Positions 1 through 7,703 of a DNA stretch of 54,583 nucleotides are shown here, one piece after another. Each line of letters starts with the position of its first letter. The first letter of the stretch is position 1. The notes beneath the pieces are model-generated. The model was given only the letters and a program-made list of their open reading frames with translations. It did no database searches and was not told the DNA's origin. Position numbers and translations under genes: made by a program. Source of the stretch: an uncultured bacterium (lineage in GTDB: Bacteria; Actinomycetota; Coriobacteriia; Coriobacteriales; Coriobacteriaceae); NCBI GenBank assembly GCA_905215115.1, contig CAJMOP010000003.1, positions 1 through 54,583 of the forward strand, written 5' to 3'.

Positions 1-113
1 CGGCCGGGTCCGGGCGCCCTTCGGCCTTCGGTGCGCCCGTATCCCCTGTCGCAAAACTCTGCTGCAAGAGTCCTCAGCGTGGCGTCGTGTCCGACTTTCC
101 CGTCCATAAAGAA

Positions 114-148
114 GCCCCCCATTTCTAATGTCCAAGAAATGAGGGGGC
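114..148 (-). terminator. Terminator-like hairpin downstream of rlmD
   Basis: The arms GCCCCCC-ATTTCT and AGAAAT-GAGGGGGC pair with one bulged A around an 8-nt loop. Read on the minus strand the stem is followed by TTCTTTAT, which is T-rich, so it could end transcription coming from rlmD. Confidence 0.5.
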
Positions 149-159
149 GGTTCAATTTC

Positions 160-208
160 GGGACGGGGATTAAATAATCATTCAGAACAATTTTTTTATC
201 CCCGTCCC
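160..208. repeat. GGGACGGGGAT inverted repeat
   Basis: Perfect 11-bp arms, GGGACGGGGAT at 160-170 and ATCCCCGTCCC at 198-208, flank a 27-nt AT-rich loop. A GGGACG arm also begins the large hairpin after xerD (17124-17185), hinting at a dispersed family. It may instead act as a transcription end for rlmD. Confidence 0.5.
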
Positions 209-243
209 AGAAAAATCATCGGGCGTGGTCTTGGGCAAACGGT

Positions 244-1557
244 CTAGTTACGCTTGAGGTGGACGACGGTTTCGCAGTGGAAGGTTTGCGGGAATAGGTC
301 GACCGGCGTGATCTTCACGGGGGAGAAGGTGCCTTCCTCGACAAAGCGCTTGAGGTCGCGTGCCAGGGTGGCCGGATCACAACTCACATAGGCGACATCG
401 CGGGCGCTCGTGCTCGCGATGAGGTCGATGGCTTCGGGCGCCAATCCTGCGCGTGGCGGATCGACTACCAGGACATCGGCGTCCTGGTCGGGGAACTCGC
501 GCACGGCATCGCCGCCGATGACATCGACGTTATCGAGCTTGTTGATCTCCAGGTTGCGACGCAGGTCGCGCACGGCCGGGCCGTAGGCCTCGACGGCGGC
601 GACGTAATCGCAGCGGCGGGCGAGCGGTAGGGTAAAGGTGCCAGCACCGCAGTACAGGTCCACGGCTAGCTCGTCTTCCTGCGGGTCGAGGGCGTCCATG
701 ACGAGCTCAATCAAAATCTCGGCGCCCTTGGTATTGACCTGGAAAAACGACGGGGCAGATAAGCGCATCTGGCCTTCGGCGATATTCTCGGTCCACGAGC
801 CCTCGCCGGCGAGCATCTCGACTTTGGAGACACGGCGGGCTTTCTTTTCGCCCTTGCTCATCACGCGCACGATGCTCGTGGGATGAGCGGCGTCCGCCAG
901 CACGCGGGAGACCTGCGAGCGCGGAAAAGAGCCTGTAGGCGTCCAGAGTGCGACCTCGAGTGCCTTGGTACGGCGCGATGCACGAATGCCCACGCGTTCG
1001 AGTCCCAAGTCATGGCTGCCGCTTAGATAGTTGAGTGCGCCGACGACCGATTTGAGCGCCTTCGGGAAGCGCTTATCGAACAGCGGGCACGCATCGACGG
1101 TCACGATTTTGCTGGGGTCGACACCGTGCATGCCAAGGCGCACGCGACCGTTGACGACGGTCGGTTCGAGCTCGATTTTATTGCGGTAGCCCCAGTCGTC
1201 CTTGGTGTGGCAGATGGGCTGTACCAACTCATCGACCTGCTCAGGAGCGAACTTGCCGATGCGCTCGAGCGTGGAGCGCAGGTTTTGCTCCTTGGCGGCG
1301 AGCTGTGCCGTGCGTGAGAGATTGCCCCACGAACAACCGCCGCAGATGCCAACGAAGGGGCAGGGGGGCTGAATGCGATCGGGGCTCGGCTCCAGAATCT
1401 CGGTCGTGCGGGCGCGCATGAACGACTTGCCGTCCTGTACGACCTCGGCCTCGACGGTGTCGCCTGCCACGGCGCCCTGCACAAAGACGGCCTTGCCGTT
1501 GTCGGCGTGCGCCAGCCCGTCGGCGCCGTAGGTCATCGATTCTATAGTGAGCTTCAT
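244..1557 (-). CDS. rlmD: 23S rRNA (uracil-5-)-methyltransferase, RlmD/RumA type
   Basis: This is a SAM-dependent RNA uracil-5-methyltransferase of the TrmA/RumA family, 437 aa from the preferred start. An N-terminal TRAM-like beta domain (about residues 1-60) is followed by iron-sulfur cluster cysteines in CPFVGICGGC. The C-terminal Rossmann methyltransferase domain has the SAM loop VDLYCGAGTF, the DPPRAGL motif and the YVSCDP motif with the catalytic Cys. The start is set at MKLTIES because AGGGAT lies just before it; an in-frame ATG 36 nt upstream has no ribosome site. The rRNA target, as opposed to tRNA, is inferred from the RumA-like Fe-S motif. The gene stands alone, convergent with nothing visible to its left. 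Confidence 0.85.
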   Translation of the reverse strand: MKLTIESMTYGADGLAHADNGKAVFVQGAVAGDTVEAEVVQDGKSFMRARTTEILEPSPDRIQPPCPFVGICGGCSWGNLSRTAQLAAKEQNLRSTLERIGKFAPEQVDELVQPICHTKDDWGYRNKIELEPTVVNGRVRLGMHGVDPSKIVTVDACPLFDKRFPKALKSVVGALNYLSGSHDLGLERVGIRASRRTKALEVALWTPTGSFPRSQVSRVLADAAHPTSIVRVMSKGEKKARRVSKVEMLAGEGSWTENIAEGQMRLSAPSFFQVNTKGAEILIELVMDALDPQEDELAVDLYCGAGTFTLPLARRCDYVAAVEAYGPAVRDLRRNLEINKLDNVDVIGGDAVREFPDQDADVLVVDPPRAGLAPEAIDLIASTSARDVAYVSCDPATLARDLKRFVEEGTFSPVKITPVDLFPQTFHCETVVHLKRN

Positions 1558-1670
1558 ATCCCTGCCTGTCATTCGTGTTGTTGCTCGCACCATGGTAGCA
1601 GGGAAAAGCGCCCCGCATCCGAGGCTTTCCTCAAATGCGGGGCGCTTCTACAAACTGCTTCTACAAACGA

Positions 1671-4079
1671 CTATTTCGTCTTGCCGGTAATGAGCGTCTT
1701 AAGACCCAGGCCGATCAGGCCTAGGCCCATGCGCACACGACCGGGGCGATGGCGCTCAATGGCCTTGGTCTTGCCGGCGGGCTTATCGCGACGGGTGCTC
1801 GTCTCGGGTGCGGGCTTAGCTGCCTGCGGCTCGGGCTGAGGTGCAGGTGCGGGCTCGGGCTCAATGACGGTCGCCTGGACCTTCTGAACCTCGGGTGTGG
1901 CCGGCTGCGGCTTAGGAGCAGGGGCGGGCTTTGCCTCAATGACGGGCTCGGGCGCGGCCTCGGCGTTGCGGTAGGCACGCTCCAGCAGGGCTTCCTGCGA
2001 GTTGAAGGGTTTCTCACCCTCTGCGCGCTCCACGGGGACCCAGGTGCCGTCGCTCGTGAGGCTGCGGGCCTTCACGTTGTCGCGCAGCTGCATGCTCATG
2101 TACTCGTGCACCAGGGCGCGGCAGGTGGGGTCGAGCACGGGGAAGGCGATCTCCACGCGGTGCTCGGTGTTGCGCGTCATCATGTCGGCCGAGCTCAGAT
2201 AGATCATGTCCGAGTCCACGCCAAAGGCGTAAACGCGCGCATGCTCCAAAAAGCGTCCGACGATAGAACGGACATGCACGTTCTCGGTCTTGCCAGGAAC
2301 GCCCGGCTTGAGGCACGAGATGCCGCGGATGATCATGTCCACGCGGACTCCTGCGCACGATGCCTCGGCGATCTTGTCGATGACCTCGCGGTCGGTGAGC
2401 GAGTTGAGTTTAAAGAACACGCGGGCGGGCTCGCCGGCGAGGGCGCGCTGGATCTCGCGGTCAAGCCCGCGCATGATGAGCGGTTTCAGTCCGACGGGCG
2501 CCACACCCAGGAAGCGGTAATCGCCGCGCAGGTTGCCCAGCGACAGGTTGCGGAAGAACAGGTTGGCGTCCTCGCCGATGCCGGGGTGAGCGGTCATGAG
2601 CATAAAGTCGCTGTAGAGTTTGGCCGTCTTCTCGTTAAAGTTGCCGGTGCCCAGCAGCGTCAGGCGCGTTAGCGCCATGCCCTCGCGATAGGTGAGCTGG
2701 CAGATCTTGGAGTGGCACTTAAAGCCCTCGGAGCCGTAGATGACGGTGCAGCCGGCCTCTTCCAGGCGCTCGGCCCACTCGATGTTGTTCTGCTCGTCAA
2801 AGCGCGCGCGGAGCTCCATGAGCACCGTGACCTCTTTGCCGTTCTCGGCGGCATCGATCAACGACTCGCACAGGCGGCTCTGCTTGGCCACGCGGTAGAG
2901 CGTGATGCGCAGTGAGATGCACTCGGGGTCGTAGGCGGCCTCGTGCACCAGATCCAGGAAGGGGTTCATGGCCTCATAGGGATAAAAGAGCAGCTTGTCG
3001 TGCTGAAGTACCTGCTCGCGGATGGAGCGGGTCATATCGATGGTGGGGTTGGGCTGCGGCTTAAACGGCGTAAAGAGCAGCTCGTTGCGCAGGTGCTCGG
3101 GAATCTTGCCCTCAATGCCAAAGACGTAGCCTAGGTCGAGCGGGATATCGCAGGTAAAGACAGAGCGGCGCGAAAGCTCGAGCGCCTTGCGGATGGTCTT
3201 GAGCGTCGCCTTCTCGAGCGACCCCGAGACCGCGAGCACCACCGGCTGCAGGCGCAAGCGTTTCTTGAGGATGCGCTTCATGTGCTGACGGTAATCCTCT
3301 TCCTCCTCGACGCCCTCGCCGTCCGGGTCGATATCGGCATTGCGGGTGACGCGGATCAGAGCGCGGTCGAGCGGCTTATAGGAGCCAAAGCAGCTGTCCA
3401 GGCAGGCGAGAATGACGTCCTCGAGCAAGATGTAGGAGTAGGTGCCGGCGGGCGAGGGGATCTCGACCACGCGGTTCATCGAGGCGGGAATCTCGATAAG
3501 GCCCAGCAGGCTCTCCTCGTCCGTGACACCGTCCAGTCCGCAAGCTAGATAGAGTGCGCCGTTGCGCAGGTTGGGGAAGGGGTGGCGCGGGTCAATGACC
3601 AACGGCGAGATGACCGGCGACACGTAGGCCTGGAAGTAGCGGGTGACAAAGGTGCGTTCATCGGGCGTAAGCGAGTCGATGCGAGCGCGGTGAACGCCCA
3701 GGGCGTCGAGCTTGCCCTCGATGCTCTTGAAGATGGTCTCCCAGCGGGTAAGGAGCCCGGGCATCTCGGCCATGACGGCATCGACCTGTTCGGAGGCGGT
3801 CATATTACTCTTGTTGTCCACGGGCTGTTTTTTGAGTTCTGCCAGGTCGGACAGGCCGCCCACGCGCACCATGAGAAACTCGTCGAGGTTGGACTCGAAG
3901 ATCGACACGAACTTTAGACGCTCGAACAAAGGAACGATCTCGTCGAATGCTTCGTCAAGCACGCGGTTATCAAAGCGCAGCCAGCTAAGCTCTCGGTTTT
4001 GCGTATACGAAAAATCACGCGGCGGCTTGCGCAGCTTGGCGGCCTTTTGCTTCTTTTCGATTTTGCTCGGCATATGCAT
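1671..4079 (-). CDS. ppk: Polyphosphate kinase PPK1
   Basis: This enzyme reversibly makes inorganic polyphosphate from ATP. The 802-aa product covers all PPK1 domains: an N-terminal helical domain starting YTQNRELSWLRFDNRVL, a head domain, and two phospholipase-D-like catalytic domains. The two histidines expected of PPK1 are seen: H456 in CHSKIC (the phosphorylated one) and H613 in LEHARVYAF. They are 157 residues apart, the same spacing as in the E. coli enzyme. The last ~110 residues are an added Pro/Ala/Glu-rich linker ending in a basic, glycine-rich tail, not part of the enzyme core. An alternative start at 4073 is equally possible because no strong ribosome site is seen. Its presence with Pst and Pit in the same window fits a phosphate-storing lifestyle. 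Confidence 0.95.
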   Translation of the reverse strand: MHMPSKIEKKQKAAKLRKPPRDFSYTQNRELSWLRFDNRVLDEAFDEIVPLFERLKFVSIFESNLDEFLMVRVGGLSDLAELKKQPVDNKSNMTASEQVDAVMAEMPGLLTRWETIFKSIEGKLDALGVHRARIDSLTPDERTFVTRYFQAYVSPVISPLVIDPRHPFPNLRNGALYLACGLDGVTDEESLLGLIEIPASMNRVVEIPSPAGTYSYILLEDVILACLDSCFGSYKPLDRALIRVTRNADIDPDGEGVEEEEDYRQHMKRILKKRLRLQPVVLAVSGSLEKATLKTIRKALELSRRSVFTCDIPLDLGYVFGIEGKIPEHLRNELLFTPFKPQPNPTIDMTRSIREQVLQHDKLLFYPYEAMNPFLDLVHEAAYDPECISLRITLYRVAKQSRLCESLIDAAENGKEVTVLMELRARFDEQNNIEWAERLEEAGCTVIYGSEGFKCHSKICQLTYREGMALTRLTLLGTGNFNEKTAKLYSDFMLMTAHPGIGEDANLFFRNLSLGNLRGDYRFLGVAPVGLKPLIMRGLDREIQRALAGEPARVFFKLNSLTDREVIDKIAEASCAGVRVDMIIRGISCLKPGVPGKTENVHVRSIVGRFLEHARVYAFGVDSDMIYLSSADMMTRNTEHRVEIAFPVLDPTCRALVHEYMSMQLRDNVKARSLTSDGTWVPVERAEGEKPFNSQEALLERAYRNAEAAPEPVIEAKPAPAPKPQPATPEVQKVQATVIEPEPAPAPQPEPQAAKPAPETSTRRDKPAGKTKAIERHRPGRVRMGLGLIGLGLKTLITGKTK

Positions 4080-4482
4080 CTGTCCGTTCAGTCCCCGCAG
4101 GGGACGATAGCCTAACTCTATTCTCTATTGTCTCAATTTAGTTGACCGCTGGCACGGACGTATCGCGTGAACGGTATCTTTACCTATTTCTTACGATGCC
4201 CGGCCATAGAACTAACTCTCGCGACGCTATTGCTAGCGTTCAATATTCTCACTCAACTGATTAGGATGCGTGAATAAGAATGATGGCAAGCTGAATATCA
4301 TTGAATTCGGTCCAAAACGTTGGCTAGCTTCATTTATATACATAAAACCGTTTTACCTATGCAATTCTGAATCATGGATTTATAGATGCGATGGGGGATA
4401 ATTTATAGGAAAAAGAGCGTTTACCTTTGAAAAGGTACTTTAGAGCGCCGAAGTGCATCATGGGGGAATCACATGCGATATA
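4080..4482. other. Long AT-richer intergenic region upstream of arcA copy 1
   Basis: About 400 bp without a gene separate the divergent ppk and arcA. It contains single relatives of the arcA operator box, GAACGGTA at 4169-4176 and ACCGTTTTACC near 4347, but neither has a partner at 21 bp. No ORF with a ribosome site is seen. Confidence 0.4.
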
Positions 4483-4509
4483 CCGTTCATCGCACTTTGT
4501 TGACCGTTC
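4483..4509 (+). promoter_or_regulatory. Direct-repeat operator CCGTTC x2 upstream of arcA copy 1
   Basis: CCGTTC occurs at 4483-4488 and again at 4504-4509, exactly 21 bp apart (two helical turns). It ends 10 bp before the -35 element. The same pair, spacing and distance occur before arcA copy 2 while most of the surrounding sequence differs, so it is likely an activator site. The regulator is unknown. Confidence 0.7.
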
Positions 4510-4519
4510 GGGGGTGAGG

Positions 4520-4548
4520 TGGAATTGCGGGTGGAATTTGGATATAAC
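4520..4548 (+). promoter_or_regulatory. Promoter of arcA copy 1
   Basis: TGGAAT (4520-4525) and TATAAC (4543-4548) are 17 bp apart, and the -10 is preceded by TTGGA in both arcA copies. The -35 is far from TTGACA, which fits activator dependence. Confidence 0.65.
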
Positions 4549-4565
4549 TAGAGCTGTCAGCAAGC

Positions 4566-4613
4566 AGCGCCCGTTACGGAAGGGCGCTGATAGATTCGGC
4601 CGAGAGGCCCGAA
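4566..4613 (+). promoter_or_regulatory. Two-hairpin mRNA leader of arcA copy 1
   Basis: Hairpin 1 pairs AGCGCCC (4566-4572) with GGGCGCT (4582-4588). Hairpin 2 pairs TTCGGCC (4595-4601) with GGCCCGAA (4606-4613), leaving one bulged C. Hairpin 2 ends just before the ribosome site AGGAGG. Copy 2 forms the same fold with different bases. Confidence 0.5.
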
Positions 4614-4629
4614 AGAAAGGTAGGAGGCC

Positions 4630-5871
4630 ATGACGAAAGGTCTGCACGTGCCTTCCGAGATCGGCAAGCTCAGGAAGGTCTGCCTGCACCGTCCCGGCGA
4701 CGAGCTCCTCAACCTGCCGCCCGACGAGCTCGAGCGACTCCTGTTCGACGACGTCCCGTTCCTGGAGGTCGCGCAGCAGGAGCACGACACCTTCGCCCAG
4801 ATCCTGAGGGACCAGGGCGTGGAGGTGCTCTACCTCGAGAACCTCGTCGCAGAGGTGTTCGACCAGGTCCCCGGCGCCCGCGCCGAGTTCACCGACCAGT
4901 ACATCGCCGAGGCGGGCATCCGCGGCCAGCACATGCCGCAGATCGTCCGCGAGAAGCTGGACTCCATCGAGGACAACCTCGAGTTCGTCAAGAAGACCAT
5001 GGCCGGCATGACCAAGGCCGAGATCGACATGCCCCTCACGGCGTCCACGACCCTCGACTCCCTGGTCAACTCCGAGTCCGAGTCCGACCTGATCATCGAC
5101 CCGATGCCCAACCTCTACTTCACCCGCGACCCGTTCGCGGTCGTCGGCGAGGGCGTCAACCTCAACCGCATGTACTCGGTCACCCGCAACCGCGAGACCC
5201 TGTACGGCAAGTACGTCTTCAAGTACCACCCCGACTACAAGGACGTCTCCCTGTACTTCCGCCGCGACTGCCAGTTCCACACCGAGGGCGGCGACGTGCT
5301 GAACATCAACGAGAAGACCCTCGCCGTCGGCATCTCCCAGCGCACCCAGGCGGCCGCCATCGACGTCATGGCCCAGAACATCTTCTGGAACTCCGACTCC
5401 AAGGTCGAGCGCATCCTGGCCTTCGACATCCCCGTCTCGCGCGCCTTCATGCACCTCGACACGGTCTTCACCCAGATCGACGTCGATAAGTTCACGATCC
5501 ACCCCGCCATCATGGGCACCCTGCGCGTCTACGAGCTGACCGCCGGCAAGAACCCGGGCGACGTGAACATCCGCCTGATCGAGGACACCCTCGAGCACGT
5601 CCTGGAGGACGCCACCGGCGTCGACCAGGTCAAGCTGATCCCCTGCGGCGGCGGCGACCCGATCGCGGCCTCCCGCGAGCAGTGGAACGACGGCTCCAAC
5701 ACCCTGTGCGTCGAGCCCGGCAAGATCTGCGTCTACGCCCGCAACACCGTCACCAACGACGTGCTGTACAAGGAGGGCCTGGACCTTCTCGTCGTGCCCT
5801 CCGCCGAGCTCTCCCGCGGCCGTGGCGGCCCGCGCTGCATGAGCATGCCCTTCTGGCGCGAGGACCTCTAA
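4630..5871 (+). CDS. arcA: Arginine deiminase, copy 1
   Basis: It hydrolyses L-arginine to citrulline and ammonia, the first step of the arginine deiminase pathway. The protein is 413 aa, the usual length. The expected catalytic residues are visible: D167 in FTRDPF, E219 in EGGDVL, H275 and D277 in HLDTVF, and the nucleophile C403 in GPRCMSMP near the C-terminus. AGGAGG precedes the ATG. The DNA is identical to the copy at 7704-8945 from 24 bp before the start to one base after the stop. Almost every codon ends in C or G, more extreme than most neighbours, which suggests very high expression. It has its own promoter with paired CCGTTC boxes and a following hairpin, so it is probably a single-gene transcript. 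Confidence 0.97.
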   Translation: MTKGLHVPSEIGKLRKVCLHRPGDELLNLPPDELERLLFDDVPFLEVAQQEHDTFAQILRDQGVEVLYLENLVAEVFDQVPGARAEFTDQYIAEAGIRGQHMPQIVREKLDSIEDNLEFVKKTMAGMTKAEIDMPLTASTTLDSLVNSESESDLIIDPMPNLYFTRDPFAVVGEGVNLNRMYSVTRNRETLYGKYVFKYHPDYKDVSLYFRRDCQFHTEGGDVLNINEKTLAVGISQRTQAAAIDVMAQNIFWNSDSKVERILAFDIPVSRAFMHLDTVFTQIDVDKFTIHPAIMGTLRVYELTAGKNPGDVNIRLIEDTLEHVLEDATGVDQVKLIPCGGGDPIAASREQWNDGSNTLCVEPGKICVYARNTVTNDVLYKEGLDLLVVPSAELSRGRGGPRCMSMPFWREDL

Positions 5872-5931
5872 GGTTTTCAAAGACCCGTACAGGTCTTAAT
5901 ACAAACATCTAGCTGACATTAGATGTCTCCC

Positions 5932-5975
5932 AATGGGACGGTGCGGTTCTTTCGCACCGTCCCATTCATGTTTAT
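5932..5975 (+). terminator. Terminator after arcA copy 1
   Basis: A perfect 14-bp stem (5932-5945 with 5953-5966) with a 7-nt loop is followed by catgtttatt, an imperfect T tract. It separates arcA copy 1 from the aminotransferase, perhaps with some readthrough. Confidence 0.7.
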
Positions 5976-6006
5976 TGACGCTAAATTAAGATCAGATAAG
6001 GTGGCC

Positions 6007-7131
6007 ATGGATATCAAGACAATTGGCGTTGAGGATTGGCTCAACGTTTGGGAGAAGAGTGCTACCTGGGATATCGCTCAGTCGACGATCTCGTCGCTGA
6101 CCATGGGTGAGCTTCGCGCACTTGACGGCCAGGACGGTGCTACGTTCTACGAGCGCCTGGATCGCGAGAAGATGAATTACGGCTGGATCGAGGGTTCGCC
6201 GGAGTTTAAGGCCGAAGTCGCCAAGCTGTATCGTCGCGAGGTCAATCCCGATCACATTTTGCAGACCAATGGCTGTACGGGTGCTAACCTCAACGCCATC
6301 ATGGCCGTGGTCGAGCCCGGCGACCATGTCATCGCCGAGTGGCCCACCTACGCGCCGCTCTACGAGATTCCGCGTACGCTCGGTGCCGAGGTCGAGTATT
6401 GGGAGCTTCGCGAGGAGCTTGGCTGGAAGCCCGATATCGAACAGCTCAAGCGCTCGGTGCGCCCCAACACCAAGCTCATCTGCATCAATAACGCATCGAA
6501 CCCCATCGGTACGGTGCTCGATGCCGATACGCTCGGCCAGATTGCCGAGATCGCCCGTTCGGTGGGCGCCTACGTGCTGTGCGACGAGGTGTATCTGCCG
6601 CTCGAGAACACCGAGTCCTTTATATCGATGGCCGACGTGTACGAGAAGGCCATTGTCACCAACTCGGTGTCCAAGACCTATTCGACGCCTGCGGCTCGCG
6701 TGGGCTGGGTCGTGGCCGACGAAGAGGTCTCCAACCGCATCCGCACCTATCGTGACTACACCATGATCTGCAGCGGCGTGTTCAACGACGCCCTGGCGAC
6801 CTACGTGCTCGAGCACAAGGATAAGATCCTTGAGCGCAACCGTAAGATCGTGTTTGGCAACCGTGATATCGCTCAGGCATGGATCGATACGCAGAGCCGC
6901 GTCTCTTGGACGGCGCCGCAGGGCGTATCCACCTCGTTTATCCAGCTGGATATTCCCGAGGACGATGAGGAGTTCTGCAAGCGCCTGTTGGCCGAGAGGG
7001 GAGTGCTGCTGGTTCCCGGCAGCCGCTTTGAGCTTCCCTGCGGCGCGCGTCTGGGCTACTGCGCGAGTGAAGACGTTCTTCGCGAGGGCCTGAGGCTTCT
7101 GGGCGAGGCGCTGGCGGAGTTTGATCGCTAG
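6007..7131 (+). CDS. Class I/II PLP-dependent aminotransferase (ArcT-like by context)
   Basis: This is a fold-type I aminotransferase, 374 aa from the start chosen at MDIKTIG, where AAGGTGG lies 4 nt upstream; an earlier in-frame ATG at 5923 lies before the terminator stem. The PLP lysine is K223 in SVSKTYSTP, followed by the phosphate-binding arginine region AARVGW. An NASNPIGT motif and CDEVY, the aspartate that pairs with the pyridine nitrogen, precede it. It sits between the two arcA copies. Some lactic acid bacteria have a transaminase gene, arcT, in their arginine deiminase clusters; by position this could be its counterpart. The substrate cannot be told from sequence. Its codon use is less extreme than arcA. 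Confidence 0.8.
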   Translation: MDIKTIGVEDWLNVWEKSATWDIAQSTISSLTMGELRALDGQDGATFYERLDREKMNYGWIEGSPEFKAEVAKLYRREVNPDHILQTNGCTGANLNAIMAVVEPGDHVIAEWPTYAPLYEIPRTLGAEVEYWELREELGWKPDIEQLKRSVRPNTKLICINNASNPIGTVLDADTLGQIAEIARSVGAYVLCDEVYLPLENTESFISMADVYEKAIVTNSVSKTYSTPAARVGWVVADEEVSNRIRTYRDYTMICSGVFNDALATYVLEHKDKILERNRKIVFGNRDIAQAWIDTQSRVSWTAPQGVSTSFIQLDIPEDDEEFCKRLLAERGVLLVPGSRFELPCGARLGYCASEDVLREGLRLLGEALAEFDR

Positions 7132-7179
7132 GATTCCGACGGCTCTCAAAGCCACTCAAATCTGTCTACGATTATCGAT

Positions 7180-7220
7180 AACAGACCCGTTTCCCATGAG
7201 GGGAGCGGGTCTGTTTTTCT
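7180..7220 (+). terminator. Rho-independent terminator after the aminotransferase gene
   Basis: AACAGACCCG (7180-7189) pairs with CGGGTCTGTT (7206-7215), and the second arm runs straight into TTTCT. Confidence 0.9.
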
Positions 7221-7555
7221 ATACCGAGAAGTCAAGTTGTTACAAATGAGGCCGTAAGGCGAGCCGGTGTTCGTTGGGCCTTATACTGAACTTCCGGTGA
7301 ACGGTACCAAGCGTCTGGTAAACGGTAATATGCATACCAGAAATGAATAGGACAAACTTTTTTCTGAATAAAAATGAAAATGGTTGAGACGCGGTATGAA
7401 TCGCTAAATCTATTCATAGCTTTATTAGAAATATGCAATTTGAGGGTGGTTCAATAAAGTTAAGTTCCATTTGCTATTTGGTTTGAAAAAGCATTTAAGC
7501 ACGTAAATAAACTTTATTAAATCAAAGTGTGCCATGCGTGAAGTATATGTGTATG
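7221..7555. other. AT-rich intergenic region upstream of arcA copy 2
   Basis: About 335 bp of clearly AT-richer DNA hold no supported gene. The stretch includes an inverted-orientation pair of the arcA operator boxes at 7299-7325. The rest has A/T runs typical of upstream promoter regions. Confidence 0.4.
7299..7325 (-). promoter_or_regulatory. Third operator pair, inverted, between aminotransferase and arcA copy 2
   Basis: GAACGG (7299-7304) and AAACGG (7320-7325) are again exactly 21 bp apart; on the minus strand they read CCGTTT then CCGTTC. It lies about 255 bp upstream of the forward pair before arcA copy 2. No minus-strand gene starts nearby, so it could be an upstream site for looping or an unused site. 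Confidence 0.45.
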
Positions 7556-7582
7556 CCGTTCACCCCCTATAAAAAACCGTTC
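7556..7582 (+). promoter_or_regulatory. Direct-repeat operator CCGTTC x2 upstream of arcA copy 2
   Basis: CCGTTC occurs at 7556-7561 and 7577-7582, 21 bp apart, ending 10 bp before the -35. Geometry is identical to that before copy 1, although the 15 bp between the boxes differ. Confidence 0.7.
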
Positions 7583-7592
7583 GGGGGCAAGG

Positions 7593-7621
7593 TGGAAGTA
7601 TGGGCTGATTTTGGATATAAA
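7593..7621 (+). promoter_or_regulatory. Promoter of arcA copy 2
   Basis: TGGAAG (7593-7598), a 17-bp spacer ending TTTTGGA, and TATAAA (7616-7621) match the copy 1 promoter in layout. Confidence 0.65.
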
Positions 7622-7638
7622 TATGTCGTCAGCAATAA

Positions 7639-7686
7639 CGCCTCACACGGAGGGGCGCTAACGAATCGGCCCTGACAAGGGCCCGA
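7639..7686 (+). promoter_or_regulatory. Two-hairpin mRNA leader of arcA copy 2
   Basis: Hairpin 1 pairs CGCCTC (7639-7644) with GGGGCG (7652-7657). Hairpin 2 pairs TCGGCCCT (7666-7673) with AGGGCCCGA (7678-7686), again with one bulged C and a 4-nt loop. The pairs differ from copy 1 but the fold and its distance to the ribosome site are kept. Confidence 0.5.
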
Positions 7687-7703
7687 AAGAAAGGTAGGAG
7701 GCC

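Larger units (their letters stand above)
1..243. other. Non-coding left edge with hairpins
   Basis: No credible gene is seen. The stretch holds a GC-rich inverted repeat near 22-40, a terminator-like hairpin at 114-148 and a GGGACGGGGAT inverted repeat at 160-208. All lie downstream of rlmD, which reads leftwards, so they probably belong to its 3' region or to a gene outside the window. Confidence 0.5.

Noticed and set aside
4372..5880. Long minus-strand open frame (502 codons) across arcA copy 1
   Set aside because: It is antisense to a certain enzyme, is rich in Val/Asp/Gly repeats caused by the C/G-ending codons of arcA, and has no ribosome site.
5923..6006. Upstream ATG for the aminotransferase
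   Set aside because: The first 28 codons would encode the terminator hairpin of arcA; the ATG at 6007 has a proper ribosome site.
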